From the NCBI GenBank assembly GCA_963799425.1, contig CAWCXA010000016.1, forward strand, positions 310,001 through 374,000: a stretch of DNA of 64,000 bases. The letters are read 5' to 3'. The stretch is from CAVWSM01 sp963799425. GTDB lineage: Bacteria; Actinomycetota; Actinomycetes; Jiangellales; Jiangellaceae. The translations under genes were made by a program, and so were the position numbers. Numbering within the stretch: the stretch's first letter is position 1; every line of letters begins with the position of its first letter. The notes under the pieces were generated by a model, which saw only the letters and a program-made list of their open reading frames with translations, was not told the DNA's origin and did no database searches. This document shows positions 36,082-44,925 of this stretch, piece after piece.

Positions 36082-38250
36082 GTGTTCGAAAAGCTCGGCC
36101 GTTTCGTCGTGCGCCGGCCCTGGCAGGTCATTGCCGCCTGGGTCATCGCCGCCGCCGCAATCATCTCCGTCGCGCCCACGCTGAGCGAGGTAACCAACCA
36201 AGACCAGACCGAGTTCCTGCCCGACTCGTACGAGTCGATTCAGGCGCAGCGGCTCGCGGAGGAGACGTTCGGTCAGCAGGCCGACGTCACCGCGACGATC
36301 GTCGTCACCCGCAGCGACGGCCAGCCACTCAGCGAGGCCGACCAGGAGACCGTGGGCACGATCGCCGACGACCTCCAGGCCGCCGGCCTTGACCACGTCA
36401 CTGCGGTAACGACCGGCGCCGAGTTTGTCTCGCCCAACGACGTCGTGCAGCTCGTCAACGTCGATCTCGAAGGCAACCCCAACGACCCAGAGCTCACGCA
36501 GACCATCCGCGACCTGCGCGACGAGATCGCCCCCCTCGTCGAGGGCACCGACCTCCGCGCCGGCGTGACGGGCGAGCTGGCGCAGTTCGCCGACAGCGAG
36601 GACGCCTTCACCCGAGCGCTGCAGATCGTCGGCATTGCGACCTTCGTGCTCATCATTTTCCTGTTGCTGCTGATCTTCCGCAGCCCGATTGCAGCCCTGC
36701 TACCGCTCATCACCGTCGGCCTCGTCAGCTCGGTCGCGCCGGGGCTGATTGCCTGGGTGGCCGAGGCGTTCGACCTGCAGGTGGACCCGTCACTGCAGAC
36801 GATCCTGCTCGTGGTGCTGTACGGGATCGGCACCGACTACATCCTGTTCCTGCTCTTCCGCTACCGGGAGCGGCTGCGCGAAGGGGACGACAAGAAGCAA
36901 GCCATGGTCTTCGCGGTCTCCCGTGTCGGCGAAGTCATCGCGTCCGCGGCCGGAGTGGTCATCGTCGCCTTTACGGCCCTGCTGCTCGCGACGCTCGGGT
37001 TCTTCACGTCGCTGGGCCCGGCGCTGGCCATCGCTGTCGCGCTGATGCTCGTCGCCGCACTCACTCTCATCCCGGCGATCGTCTCGTTGCTCGGCCCCAA
37101 GGTCTTCTGGCCCTCGAAGTCGTGGCAGCGCAAGCCCGAGGGCGCGACCTTCCAGCGGCTCGGTCGCTTCGTCGGCCGCCGGCCCGGCCTCACGGCGTTG
37201 GCGTCCGGGGGTCTCCTTGTCGCCCTTGCTGCGGGCACGCTCGGCCTCAAGGTCAACTTCGACCAGACCGGTCAGCTGCCGCAGGACACCGAGTCGGCGG
37301 AGGCCTTCCGGGACCTGCAGGAGGGCTTCCCAGCCGGTGCGATCAACCCGACTAACGTCTTCCTGCGCAGCACAGACGGCGAGCAGATCGACGTCGACGC
37401 GGCCACCGACTTTGCCGAGCGGCTGGGCGAGATCGACGGGGTCGGACAAGTTGTGGCGGCAGGCCCAGACGGATCCCCGGTGGTGCTCAGCGACGACGGC
37501 CAGGTGGCGCAGATCGACCTGCTGCTCGACAGCACCCCCTACTCCAATGAGGCGCTCGACCTCGCCGGCGGCACGATTCGCGATGTCGCCCACGCCGACG
37601 CCCCAGCGGGCACCGAGGCGCTGGTGGGTGGATTGAGCTCCGCGTACGCTGACATCCGCTCCGCCAACAACCGCGACATGGTGGTCATCTTCAGCGTCGC
37701 AGCGGTGCTCATCGCGATCATCCTGGCGCTGCTGCTGCGCAGCCTGGTCGCCCCGCTGTACCTGATGGGCGCGGTTGTGCTGGGCTTCCTGGCCACCCTC
37801 GGTGCAAGCGTCTATGTCAACCAGGGCATCCGCGGCGAGGCTGGCCTGTCGTTCACGTTGCCACTCATCGTCTACTTGTTTGTGGTGGCGATCGGCACCG
37901 ACTACAACATCCTGATGATCGCGCGGCTGCGCGAGGAGGCCCGCGAGGGCAATGATCCGCGCACCGCGGCCGATCTGGCAGTCGAGCACGCCGGGCCGTC
38001 CGTGACCTCGGCGGGTCTGATCCTCGCTGGGACGTTCGCCTCGATGCTGCTCGCCGGCGTCACGTTCCTCTACGAGTTGGGCTTCGCGGTCTCCGTCGGC
38101 ATCATCCTCGCGGCGTTCGTGATGGCGCTGTTCCTCGTGCCCGGGCTTACTGCGGTCATCGGGCACAAGGCCTGGTGGCCTGGTCACGGTGACGAGCCGG
38201 ACAAAGCCAAGGCGCCGGCGCCGGGTGCGGAGGAGCCCGAGCGGGTCTAG
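36082..38250 (+). CDS. MMPL-family RND transporter
   Basis: A 722-residue inner-membrane transporter with about 12 helices in two repeats, each preceded by a large extracytoplasmic loop. The functional Asp-Tyr pairs of MmpL proteins are present in TM4 and TM10: YGIGTDYILFLLFRYRERL and VAIGTDYNILMIARLREEA. Actinobacterial MmpL proteins export lipids, siderophores or drugs; the cargo is unknown. I start at GTG 36082 (VFEKLGRFVVRRPWQV), 5-6 bases after a GGGAGG site; GTG 36064 is also open. The C-terminus is a short Pro/Ala-rich tail. No regulator is adjacent. Confidence 0.92.
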   Translation: MFEKLGRFVVRRPWQVIAAWVIAAAAIISVAPTLSEVTNQDQTEFLPDSYESIQAQRLAEETFGQQADVTATIVVTRSDGQPLSEADQETVGTIADDLQAAGLDHVTAVTTGAEFVSPNDVVQLVNVDLEGNPNDPELTQTIRDLRDEIAPLVEGTDLRAGVTGELAQFADSEDAFTRALQIVGIATFVLIIFLLLLIFRSPIAALLPLITVGLVSSVAPGLIAWVAEAFDLQVDPSLQTILLVVLYGIGTDYILFLLFRYRERLREGDDKKQAMVFAVSRVGEVIASAAGVVIVAFTALLLATLGFFTSLGPALAIAVALMLVAALTLIPAIVSLLGPKVFWPSKSWQRKPEGATFQRLGRFVGRRPGLTALASGGLLVALAAGTLGLKVNFDQTGQLPQDTESAEAFRDLQEGFPAGAINPTNVFLRSTDGEQIDVDAATDFAERLGEIDGVGQVVAAGPDGSPVVLSDDGQVAQIDLLLDSTPYSNEALDLAGGTIRDVAHADAPAGTEALVGGLSSAYADIRSANNRDMVVIFSVAAVLIAIILALLLRSLVAPLYLMGAVVLGFLATLGASVYVNQGIRGEAGLSFTLPLIVYLFVVAIGTDYNILMIARLREEAREGNDPRTAADLAVEHAGPSVTSAGLILAGTFASMLLAGVTFLYELGFAVSVGIILAAFVMALFLVPGLTAVIGHKAWWPGHGDEPDKAKAPAPGAEEPERV

Positions 38251-38296
38251 CGGGGGCAACTGCCCCAGGCTCGACTTGTCAGGTTGTCAGGTGCTG

Positions 38297-38626
38297 TCAC
38301 GACGAGGAAGCCGCGCCGCCGTTGTGGGTCTCCGCGATCAGCAGGTGATGGCGGATGACCTCCTCGACGATGAACGCGAGGAACTTCTCGGCGAACACCG
38401 GATCCAACCCAGCATCCTTGGCCATCTCACGCAGCCGGCCGATCTGCTCTGCCTCTCGGGACAGGTCGGCCGGCGGCATTCCCTGTCGAGCCTTGAGCGC
38501 GCCCACCTCCTGGGTGAACTTGAACCGCTCAGCCAACAGATGTACGAGAGCCGCGTCGATGTTGTCGATGCTCGCGCGGAGCCGCGCCAGGTCAGCTGGC
38601 CCCTCGGGGCGCGGGGACTCGGTCAC
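38297..38626 (-). CDS. Chorismate mutase (AroQ type)
   Basis: A 109-residue all-helical chorismate mutase that makes prephenate for Phe/Tyr. ARLRASIDNIDAALVHLLAE, the RFKFTQEVGALKARQGMP region and SREAEQIGRLREMAKDAGLD supply the expected Arg and Lys active-site residues. GTG 38626 is chosen: a TACGAT box lies 8 bases before it, and upstream sequence belongs to tetR. It is 25 bp downstream of the tetR stop but probably has its own promoter. Confidence 0.88.
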   Translation of the reverse strand: MTESPRPEGPADLARLRASIDNIDAALVHLLAERFKFTQEVGALKARQGMPPADLSREAEQIGRLREMAKDAGLDPVFAEKFLAFIVEEVIRHHLLIAETHNGGAASSS

Positions 38627-38651
38627 GCTGCGACATCGTACGGACGCTGCC

Positions 38652-39254
38652 TCAGTCGCGAGGGCCGAGCCCCTGCAGCACCACTCCGAGGACCGAGTCG
38701 AGGAAGGTCTCGTCGGCGGGCACATCGGTGTGGGTGGTGATCCACTGCAGCACGGGACCCGTGATCACCTGCCGCATGAGCTCGATGTCGATGTCGTCGC
38801 GCAGCTCGCCCCGCTCGATGGCGGCGCGTAACGCCTGCCGCGTCGCCTCCTGGCGTGGCGCAATCACCGTCTCCTGGAACAGCTGAGCCATCTCCGGATA
38901 ACGCCAGATCTCGGCCCGCATCCGGATATAGAGCCGACGGTCTCGACCGGGGTGCAGCCTTGATCCCGGCGACTGGACGAGCAGTAGGTAGAGGTCATCG
39001 CGCAGGGATTTGCCACTGAGCTCGGGGATCGGGCCTTTCATCGCGCCCATGGCGTGGACGATGAGCGCGTCCTTGTTGGGCCAGCGGCGGTAGATCGTCG
39101 CCTTGCCCACGCCCGCGCGGGCTGCCACCTGCTCGATGGACAGCGGCTCAACGCCGACCTCGGCGAGCAGGTCGAGCGTGGCGTCGATGATCGCCCGGTC
39201 GGCGTCCTCACTGCGTGGACGTCCCGCCCTCCGCTCGACCTGCTCAGCCGTCAT
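38652..39254 (-). CDS. TetR-family repressor
   Basis: A 200-residue regulator. The DNA-binding domain reads IIDATLDLLAEVGVEPLSIE, then AARAGVGKATIYRRWPNKDA at residues about 44-63. The C-terminal ligand domain is unlike any I recognise. It lies 42 bp downstream of the MFS exporter on the same strand, so exporter and repressor form one operon, and two matching 21-bp inverted repeats precede the exporter. Likely autoregulated drug-efflux control. A basic RRAGRPRSEDADR tail precedes the HTH. Confidence 0.9.
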   Translation of the reverse strand: MTAEQVERRAGRPRSEDADRAIIDATLDLLAEVGVEPLSIEQVAARAGVGKATIYRRWPNKDALIVHAMGAMKGPIPELSGKSLRDDLYLLLVQSPGSRLHPGRDRRLYIRMRAEIWRYPEMAQLFQETVIAPRQEATRQALRAAIERGELRDDIDIELMRQVITGPVLQWITTHTDVPADETFLDSVLGVVLQGLGPRD

Positions 39255-39296
39255 CGTCGCTGTGCACTCCTCAATGGGCTCGTGACCGCGATCCTG

Positions 39297-40874
39297 TCAC
39301 GCCGCGGCCGCCTCGGCAGCAGGCTCGAGTGTCCGGGCTGGGTCCTCGGCGATCTCCGGCTGCTGCCGCAGCGGGCGTCCCCTTGGCATCCACCGCAGCA
39401 CGAACAACATGCCGAGCGCGGCCACACCCGTTGCGACGAACGCGGCGAGATGCATGCCGTCGATGAACGCGGGAACCGCAGCCTCCCGGATCTGGGCAGC
39501 CAGCTGCGGCGCTGCCTGGTCGGCAGCGGCCAGCGTCGACCCCAGCGACTCACCAGCGGCATCGCGAGCACCCGCCGGAAGGCTGCCCAGCGCAGGCGCG
39601 ACCCCGTCCCGGTATTGGGCGGCGAGCAACGAGCCAAGCACGGCGACACCCAGTGCCCCGCCGACCTGGCGCACGGTGTTGGTCATCGCCGAACCAACGC
39701 CCGCCTTCTCCCGCGGCACGGCACCCATCACCGCGGTGGTGACAGGCGGCAGGACGTTGGCCATGCCCGCGCCCTGCACGAAGAAGGTCGCTCCCAACAC
39801 CCACAGCGACGTGTCGGCATCGAATTGGGTGATGACGGCCATCGTCACGGCGACCAGGAACAGGCCGAACGCGGCCACTGCACGGGTGCCGAACCGGTTG
39901 ACAAGTGACCCGGAAAGCGGTGCAAACAGCAGCTGCGCGCTGGCGAACGGGAGGTAGAGCAGCCCCGTCTCGAGCGGGCTGTAGCCGCGCACCAGCTGCA
40001 GGTAGAACGTCATGAAGAACAGCAGTCCGAACGCGGCGAAGAACACCAGACCGATAGCGCCGACCGACGCGGAGAAGCTCGGGTTACGGAACAGCCGGAT
40101 GTCAAGCGCCGGGTGGTCGCTGCGCAGCTCGTACGCGACGAACGCAATCAGCACGGCAACGCCGCCGAGCGTCGTGGCCAGCACCTCGGGCGAGGTGAGG
40201 GAGCCTTGCTCGCCGCCCTCGATGATCCCGTACGTGAGCAGCGCCAAGCCGACGATCGACAGCAGCACGCCCACGGGATCCAGGCGGCCGGGTGAGGGGT
40301 TGCGCGACTCGGGGACAAGCCATGAGACGAGCCCGATGCCGAGCAGCACCACCGGGACGTTGATGAGGAAGACCGATCCCCACCAGAACTGCTCCAGCAG
40401 CGCGCCGCCGACGACCGGCCCTAGCACGACACCCAGTCCGACCGAGGCCGACCAGATGCCGATGGCCTTGCCTCGCTCTTGCGGCTCGAACACGTTGGTG
40501 ATGATCGAGAGGGTGGAGGGGAGCACAGCGGCAGCGCCGATGCCCATGAGTGCGCGAGCAACGATGAGCTGATCCGGCGACTGTGCGTAGGCCGAGGCGA
40601 GGCTCGCCAAGCCGAAGAGCACGAGCCCGATGATGAGCATCTGCTTGCGACCGAACCGATCACCCAGCAGCCCGAAGGTGAACAGTAAGCCGGCGAAAAC
40701 CAGCGTGTACGAGTTGATCGACCAGGCCAGCTGGCTCTGGGTCGCGGCGAGGTCTTCCTGAATGGTCTTGAGTGCCACGTTGAGCACGGTGTTGTCGAGC
40801 ACGACGACGAGCAGGGCAACGACGAGAACGCCGAGGATTCCCCACCGCCGCTCGTGGATCGTTCTCTGGTCCAC
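39297..40874 (-). CDS. MFS drug exporter, DHA2 (14-TM) family
   Basis: A 525-residue antiporter with about 14 helices. Motifs: VLDNTVLNVALKTIQEDL in TM1, GDRFGRKQMLIIG (motif A), VARALMGIGAAAVLPSTLSI and GVVLGPVVGGAL (motif C of proton antiporters). This is typical of QacA/EmrB-like multidrug exporters. GTG 40874 follows an AGGAGA site 8 bases upstream. It leads the exporter-tetR operon. Confidence 0.93.
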   Translation of the reverse strand: MDQRTIHERRWGILGVLVVALLVVVLDNTVLNVALKTIQEDLAATQSQLAWSINSYTLVFAGLLFTFGLLGDRFGRKQMLIIGLVLFGLASLASAYAQSPDQLIVARALMGIGAAAVLPSTLSIITNVFEPQERGKAIGIWSASVGLGVVLGPVVGGALLEQFWWGSVFLINVPVVLLGIGLVSWLVPESRNPSPGRLDPVGVLLSIVGLALLTYGIIEGGEQGSLTSPEVLATTLGGVAVLIAFVAYELRSDHPALDIRLFRNPSFSASVGAIGLVFFAAFGLLFFMTFYLQLVRGYSPLETGLLYLPFASAQLLFAPLSGSLVNRFGTRAVAAFGLFLVAVTMAVITQFDADTSLWVLGATFFVQGAGMANVLPPVTTAVMGAVPREKAGVGSAMTNTVRQVGGALGVAVLGSLLAAQYRDGVAPALGSLPAGARDAAGESLGSTLAAADQAAPQLAAQIREAAVPAFIDGMHLAAFVATGVAALGMLFVLRWMPRGRPLRQQPEIAEDPARTLEPAAEAAAA

Positions 40875-40909
40875 GGCGAAATCTCCTGGAGTCAGGATGG
40901 GACGGATTC

Positions 40910-40978
40910 GATACGAGACCGGTTCGTTTCGCCGGTGACGCTACTCCGCGATAGTGCGATACGCAACGGTCCCGTATC
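40910..40978. promoter_or_regulatory. Two 21-bp inverted repeats, candidate TetR operators
   Basis: GATACG-N9-CGTTTC (40910-40930) and GATACG-N9-CGTATC (40958-40978) share the layout GATACG..AC.GT..CGT.TC and start 48 bp apart. Both lie upstream of the exporter-tetR operon; the second falls in the 3' end of a small gene. Binding by the tetR product is inferred. Confidence 0.7.
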
Positions 40979-41138
40979 GGAATTTCGTGTGGGATCTCTT
41001 CAGAACCCGGCGCGCCTTCCTCAGGACGCGCGGGCTTTCCTTTCGGCTCGCGGTGCTGATGACCTTGGCGCGCCAGGCCGACACAGCGTCGAAGTCAGCT
41101 GGGTCGGCTGCGTACCGGTGAACTCTGACGGCTGCCAT
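40941..41138 (-). CDS. Small basic hypothetical protein (65 aa)
   Basis: A basic 65-residue protein starting MAAVRVHRYAADPADFDAVS and containing RKARRVLKRSHTKFRYG. A GAGGAAGGA ribosome site sits 6 bases before ATG 41138. No family is recognised. Its last 13 codons contain one of the two exporter operators, and it points toward the exporter gene, so transcription from it could pass into that operon. Confidence 0.5.
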   Translation of the reverse strand: MAAVRVHRYAADPADFDAVSAWRAKVISTASRKESPRVLRKARRVLKRSHTKFRYGTVAYRTIAE

Positions 41139-41238
41139 GGTGTGTCCTTCCTCGGGTTCAGTCACTCGCGTTGTTGTGACGAACAGCCAGGCCCGGAGGT
41201 GACAGGTCGCGGGTCCCGAGTTGCCTTTCGATGCCGCT

Positions 41239-41766
41239 TCAGTTCGAGCCGGTGGCCGGCAACGCCGCGATGACGGCCTCGGCGAGCTCGCCCGGCGTGC
41301 CACTGTCGACGTCGACCACGGCATCCGCGACTTTTGCGAAGCCGGGCTCACGGGCCGCCGCGAGCCGCCGGATCGCCGTCGCCAGATCGTCGGTCAGCCA
41401 CGGCCGGTCCTGCCGGTCGACTGCGACCCGGGCGGCCAGCGTGTCGGTCCGGGCGCGCAGCCAGACAACCGGGGTGTCGACGGGCAGGTCGGCGAGGAAG
41501 GCCACGTTGGCGGGGTCGAGCACCACGCCCGCCGCGACGCCTGCGACGAATGGCCCCGGGCGCGCGGCCAGAACCCGCATCGCGGCGGACTCGGCGGCGC
41601 GGAGCCCGGCCTCGCCCTTCAGCTCGACGAGGGTGTCCTTTGACGCACCGACCAGCTCCTGCACGACCTCGTCGTTGTCGACGTACGGGCAGCCAAGGCG
41701 GGCAGCCACCTCATGACCGACCGTGGTCTTTCCCGACCCCATCAAGCCGATCAGCAGGACGCGCAC
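41239..41766 (-). CDS. Shikimate kinase-like P-loop kinase
   Basis: A 175-residue kinase: RVLLIGLMGSGKTTVGHEVA (Walker A at residues 8-16), PYVDNDEVVQ for the substrate Asp, and RQDRPWLTDD for the lid region resemble shikimate kinase, which phosphorylates shikimate at O3. The GGG shikimate-binding motif is replaced by GVAAGVVL, so the substrate may differ; shikimate kinase-like or gluconate kinase-like are both open. GTG 41766 is 5 bases after the ideR stop, so the two are cotranscribed. Confidence 0.75.
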   Translation of the reverse strand: MRVLLIGLMGSGKTTVGHEVAARLGCPYVDNDEVVQELVGASKDTLVELKGEAGLRAAESAAMRVLAARPGPFVAGVAAGVVLDPANVAFLADLPVDTPVVWLRARTDTLAARVAVDRQDRPWLTDDLATAIRRLAAAREPGFAKVADAVVDVDSGTPGELAEAVIAALPATGSN

Positions 41767-41771
41767 CGAGC

Positions 41772-42458
41772 TCAGGCGATTGTCACGAAGACGTGCGAGG
41801 CGATGGCGGAGGCCACCTCCACCGCGCCGTCCCCCGAGCCCAGCTGGTAGCCCGAATCGGTGCGCTCGACGCGGATCGTCTGGTTGGGAAGCACCCCGGC
41901 CTCCCGCAGCTGGGCCATCAGCTTGGGGTCGGTCTGCAGCGGCTCGCTGATGCGCCTGACCTGTACGTCGGCGCTGCCGCTCGGGACGACGCTGGTCACC
42001 GAGGCGACGCCATCCTTGAATTCTTCGACGGCCGGCAGGGCGCCGAGCTCGACCAGGCCGGGAATCGGATTGCCGTACGGCGACTCCGTCGGGTTGTGCA
42101 GGATCTCGATGAGCCGCCGCTCGACCTCTTCGGAGATCACGTGCTCCCAGCGACAGGCCTCCTCATGCACGAGCTCCCACTCGAGGCCGATCACGTCTGT
42201 CAGTAACCGCTCGGCCAGCCGGTGCTTGCGCATGACCCGGATCGCCTGGTTGCGGCCCTCGTCGCTGAGCTCGAGATGGCGGTCCTCGTCGACATGCACC
42301 AGCCCGTCGCGCTCCATGCGAGAGACCGTCTGGCTGACGGTAGGCCCCGACTGGTGCAGACGCTCGGCTATGCGCGCACGCAGAGGGACGATGCCCTCCT
42401 CTTCCAGCTCGTAGATCGTGCGGAGGTACATCTCCGTGGTATCGATGAGATCGCTCAC
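41772..42458 (-). CDS. ideR: Iron-dependent repressor IdeR/DtxR
   Basis: A 228-residue metal-dependent repressor of iron uptake and storage genes. N-terminal HTH: DTTEMYLRTIYELEEEGIVP and HQSGPTVSQTVSRMERDGLV. Counting from GTG 42458, every metal ligand of DtxR/IdeR falls on its known number: Met10, Cys102, Glu105, His106 and His79, Glu83, His98 (KHRLAERLL, VHEEACRWEH). This also fixes the start; the frame to 42494 is rejected. A C-terminal SH3-like domain (TIRVERTDSGYQLGSGDGAV) is present. It is divergent from parA. Confidence 0.95.
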   Translation of the reverse strand: MSDLIDTTEMYLRTIYELEEEGIVPLRARIAERLHQSGPTVSQTVSRMERDGLVHVDEDRHLELSDEGRNQAIRVMRKHRLAERLLTDVIGLEWELVHEEACRWEHVISEEVERRLIEILHNPTESPYGNPIPGLVELGALPAVEEFKDGVASVTSVVPSGSADVQVRRISEPLQTDPKLMAQLREAGVLPNQTIRVERTDSGYQLGSGDGAVEVASAIASHVFVTIA

Positions 42459-42635
42459 AGCGCGGGGTCGCTCCCATCGTTCAGACCATCTCAAGCCGTC
42501 GAGAACAAGTGTCCCACGCTCCCACCCTCAACGTGGTCGGGCCCGACGACGCGGTTTCGCACACCGATGTCTTGAGTCCACGCGAATTCGAGTTGAATCC
42601 TGGGCGAACGGCCGGTGACCTGGCACACTCCATTC

Positions 42636-43724
42636 GTGCACATTGTCAGCGTTGTCAGCGTCAAAGGCGGGGTCGGAAAGACCACCATCGCCCTTGGGCT
42701 GGCGGGTGCCGCGATGGTGCGGGGGCTCCGGGCTCTCGTCGTCGACCTCGATCCACAGGGCAACGCGACCACCGGGCTGGAGCCGGCGGCGATCCGGTTC
42801 ACCAGCAAGGACGTCCTTGCCGATGATGCGCCGGCGTCCCTGGCCGACGCAGTGACGCCCAGCGGCTGGAGCCAGCTCGTGGACCTGGTGGCGAGCGAGC
42901 CGGCGCTCGAGCTGCGCAACCACGTACACGGGCGCGGGCGTCCGCACCGACTCCGGCAGGCGATGGAGGGGCTCGGCGCCTACGACCTTGTGCTTCTCGA
43001 CTGCCCACCAAACCTGGGCGAGCTGACCCGCAACGCGCTCGCCGCCGCGCACAACGCGCTCGTCGTGACCGAGCCGTCGCGGTTTGCCGTAGCCGGCGCC
43101 CAGCAAGCCCTCGATGCTGTCGACGCGGTGCGCCGTGGGTTCAACCTGCGGCTGCGCCCGGCCGGCATAGTGGTCAACCGCTTCCGGCCGCGAAGCGCGG
43201 AGCAGCGGTTCCGGCTCAGCGAGCTCACGACGTCGTACGGGTCGCTGGTGCTGCCCGACACTGTGCCGGATCGTTCGGCCGTACAGCAGGCGCAAGGCGC
43301 TGGGCTCCCGATCCAGCGGTGGCGCTCGCCCGGCGCGCGAGAGGTGGCTGCGGTGCTCGACCGTGCACCTCGGCCACGTACTCTCGATCGACGGCCTCGA
43401 AGGCCCGCTGACCAAGGGCAGGAGATCTGCATGAGCACCCCGTTGATCCCGAGCCCACGGCCGGCGCTGCGGAGGGCCAAGGACGGCACCATTCATCCGG
43501 CATCGCCGCACCTGTCGTCACTCGCCGTGGTGCTGCGTCCCGCCGATGCGCGCTCCAAGCTGCCCAAGCAGAAGGACAGAGGCGACGGCGACGACAAGAC
43601 CGTCGACCTCGTCGTGCAGGTGCCCAAGTCGCTGCGCAAGAAGCTTCGCAAGCGTGCGGAAGAGTACGGCTGGACGACGGAGGAAGCCGCCGCGCACGTG
43701 CTACGCGTCTGGGCAGACGGCTAG
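42636..43724 (+). CDS. ParA-family ATPase; frame runs on into the next gene
   Basis: Residues 1-240 are a ParA/Soj ATPase: VHIVSVVSVKGGVGKTTIAL (deviant Walker A), VVDLDPQGNATTGL, YDLVLLDCPPNLGELTRNAL and GIVVNRFRPRS. After REVAAVLDR (about 43365) the frame becomes Arg/Pro-rich and, without a stop, joins the protein starting at 43431. In the +1 frame the same stretch gives VHLGHVLSIDGLEGPLTKGR and stops with TGA at 43432-43434, overlapping the next ATG as ATGA. One extra base near 43360 would explain this, so the true gene is probably 42636-43434. This is not a full parAB locus and no parS is seen. Confidence 0.8.
   Translation: MHIVSVVSVKGGVGKTTIALGLAGAAMVRGLRALVVDLDPQGNATTGLEPAAIRFTSKDVLADDAPASLADAVTPSGWSQLVDLVASEPALELRNHVHGRGRPHRLRQAMEGLGAYDLVLLDCPPNLGELTRNALAAAHNALVVTEPSRFAVAGAQQALDAVDAVRRGFNLRLRPAGIVVNRFRPRSAEQRFRLSELTTSYGSLVLPDTVPDRSAVQQAQGAGLPIQRWRSPGAREVAAVLDRAPRPRTLDRRPRRPADQGQEICMSTPLIPSPRPALRRAKDGTIHPASPHLSSLAVVLRPADARSKLPKQKDRGDGDDKTVDLVVQVPKSLRKKLRKRAEEYGWTTEEAAAHVLRVWADG
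43431..43724 (+). CDS. ParA partner with ribbon-helix-helix-like C-terminus
   Basis: A 97-residue protein from ATG 43431, which has an AGGAGAT site 4 bases upstream and overlaps the likely parA stop. The N-terminal half (STPLIPSPRPALRRAKDGTI) is basic and probably flexible; the C-terminal half (KTVDLVVQVPKSLRKKLRKR, then AEEYGWTTEEAAAHVLRVW) has the strand-helix-helix outline of ribbon-helix-helix DNA-binding proteins. ParA with a small RHH partner recalls ParF-ParG type partition modules. The role on this chromosome is unknown. Its stop overlaps that of nagA. Confidence 0.7.
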   Translation: MSTPLIPSPRPALRRAKDGTIHPASPHLSSLAVVLRPADARSKLPKQKDRGDGDDKTVDLVVQVPKSLRKKLRKRAEEYGWTTEEAAAHVLRVWADG

Positions 43725-44860
43725 ATCTGCGGCCGCACCACCCACGCGCCGCGGGCCAGCACGCCGCGCAGCGCCAGTGACTCGTCAAGCACGACAAGGT
43801 CGGCCGCCAGCCCGTCCGCGAGGTCGCCGACCTGGTCGGCGAGGCCGAGCAGGCGAGCCGGGTTGGTGGACGAGGCCCGCACGGCGGCGACCATGGGGAA
43901 CCCCGCCCGCTCGACCGCAAAACGAAAGGCAGAGCTCATCGTCAGCGTGCTCCCGGCGATTGCGCCGCCGTGCACAAGACGTGCGACACCGTCCTGCACG
44001 CGGACCGCGAGCTCGCCGAGCAGGTAGTCCCCGTCGGAGCCGCCTGCTGCCGCCATCGCGTCGGTCACCAGGACCACACGGTCGGCACCGGCGGTCGCGT
44101 AGGCATGCGCAGCGATCGCTTGGTGCAGGTGGACCCCATCGCAGATGAGCTCGACGCTGACGCGTTCGTCCTCGAGCAGCGCGATGATCGGTCCCGGTGC
44201 GCGGTGCTGGATGGGCGCCATGGCGTTGAACAGGTGGGTCCCCACGGTGGCACCCGCGTCAATTGCTGCGCGGACCTTGTCATAGGCGGCGTCGGTGTGG
44301 CCGACTGCCGCGATCGCGCCGTGCTCAACGATCAAGCGAACGGCGTCGATGCCGTGATCGAGCTCAGGGGCGATCGTCACCATCCGCACCGTGCCGCGCC
44401 CCGCAGCGAGCAACCGCGCCACCGCCGCCGGCTCCGGAGCGCTGAGCGCGGCCGGATCGTGGGCGCCCTTGCGGCCCGGGGCGATCCAGGGTCCCTCGAG
44501 ATGGACGCCGGCGATGAGGCCGTCCTCGGCAAACCCGGCGAGCGCCCGCACATCGCGCTCCAACGGATCGAGCTGCGCCGACACAAGACTGGCGACGATC
44601 GTCGTCGTACCGTGTCGCCGATGCGTCTCGGTGAACGTGCGTATGGCGTCGGGATCGGCGCCCACCACGGTTGCTCCCCCGCCGCCGTGGCTGTGGATGT
44701 CAACAAAGCCCGGGACAGCCCAGGCTCCGCCCAGCGACACGTCCGCCTCGCCGGGTGGCGTACCGTCGCCGACGCGACTGATCTGTGTGCCGGCAACCTC
44801 CAACCAGCCGTCATCAAGCACGGCCTGCGAAGTGACGATCTTGGCGTCGGCGATCAGCAC
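43721..44860 (-). CDS. nagA: N-acetylglucosamine-6-phosphate deacetylase
   Basis: A 379-residue amidohydrolase that deacetylates GlcNAc-6-P in amino-sugar recycling. Metal and catalytic motifs: DIHSHGGGG, VHLEGPW, AVGHTDAAYD, GTHLFNAMAP, CDGVHLH and LVTDAMAAAG with the catalytic Asp. GTG 44860 (VLIADAKIVTS) is chosen; sequence upstream overlaps the udgX gene. It stands alone: nagB and a transporter are not in the window. Confidence 0.93.
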   Translation of the reverse strand: MLIADAKIVTSQAVLDDGWLEVAGTQISRVGDGTPPGEADVSLGGAWAVPGFVDIHSHGGGGATVVGADPDAIRTFTETHRRHGTTTIVASLVSAQLDPLERDVRALAGFAEDGLIAGVHLEGPWIAPGRKGAHDPAALSAPEPAAVARLLAAGRGTVRMVTIAPELDHGIDAVRLIVEHGAIAAVGHTDAAYDKVRAAIDAGATVGTHLFNAMAPIQHRAPGPIIALLEDERVSVELICDGVHLHQAIAAHAYATAGADRVVLVTDAMAAAGGSDGDYLLGELAVRVQDGVARLVHGGAIAGSTLTMSSAFRFAVERAGFPMVAAVRASSTNPARLLGLADQVGDLADGLAADLVVLDESLALRGVLARGAWVVRPQI

Positions 44861-44912
44861 GCCTGCGATTCTGTCGGAGTCGCTGCCGCGGTTGCGACTC
44901 GGTCGGCAGGGG

Positions 44913-44918
44913 TAGGTT
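44913..44918 (+). promoter_or_regulatory. -10-like box for the udgX gene
   Basis: TAGGTT ends 7 bases before ATG 44926 and there is no ribosome site, so a leaderless mRNA is likely. Confidence 0.5.
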
Positions 44919-44925
44919 GCGCAAC

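Noticed and set aside
36790..38259. 489-codon minus-strand open frame
   Set aside because: Antisense shadow of the MmpL gene; composition is charged and low-complexity.
42459..42494. Twelve-residue upstream extension of ideR
   Set aside because: Only the start at 42458 puts all seven metal ligands at their DtxR/IdeR numbers.
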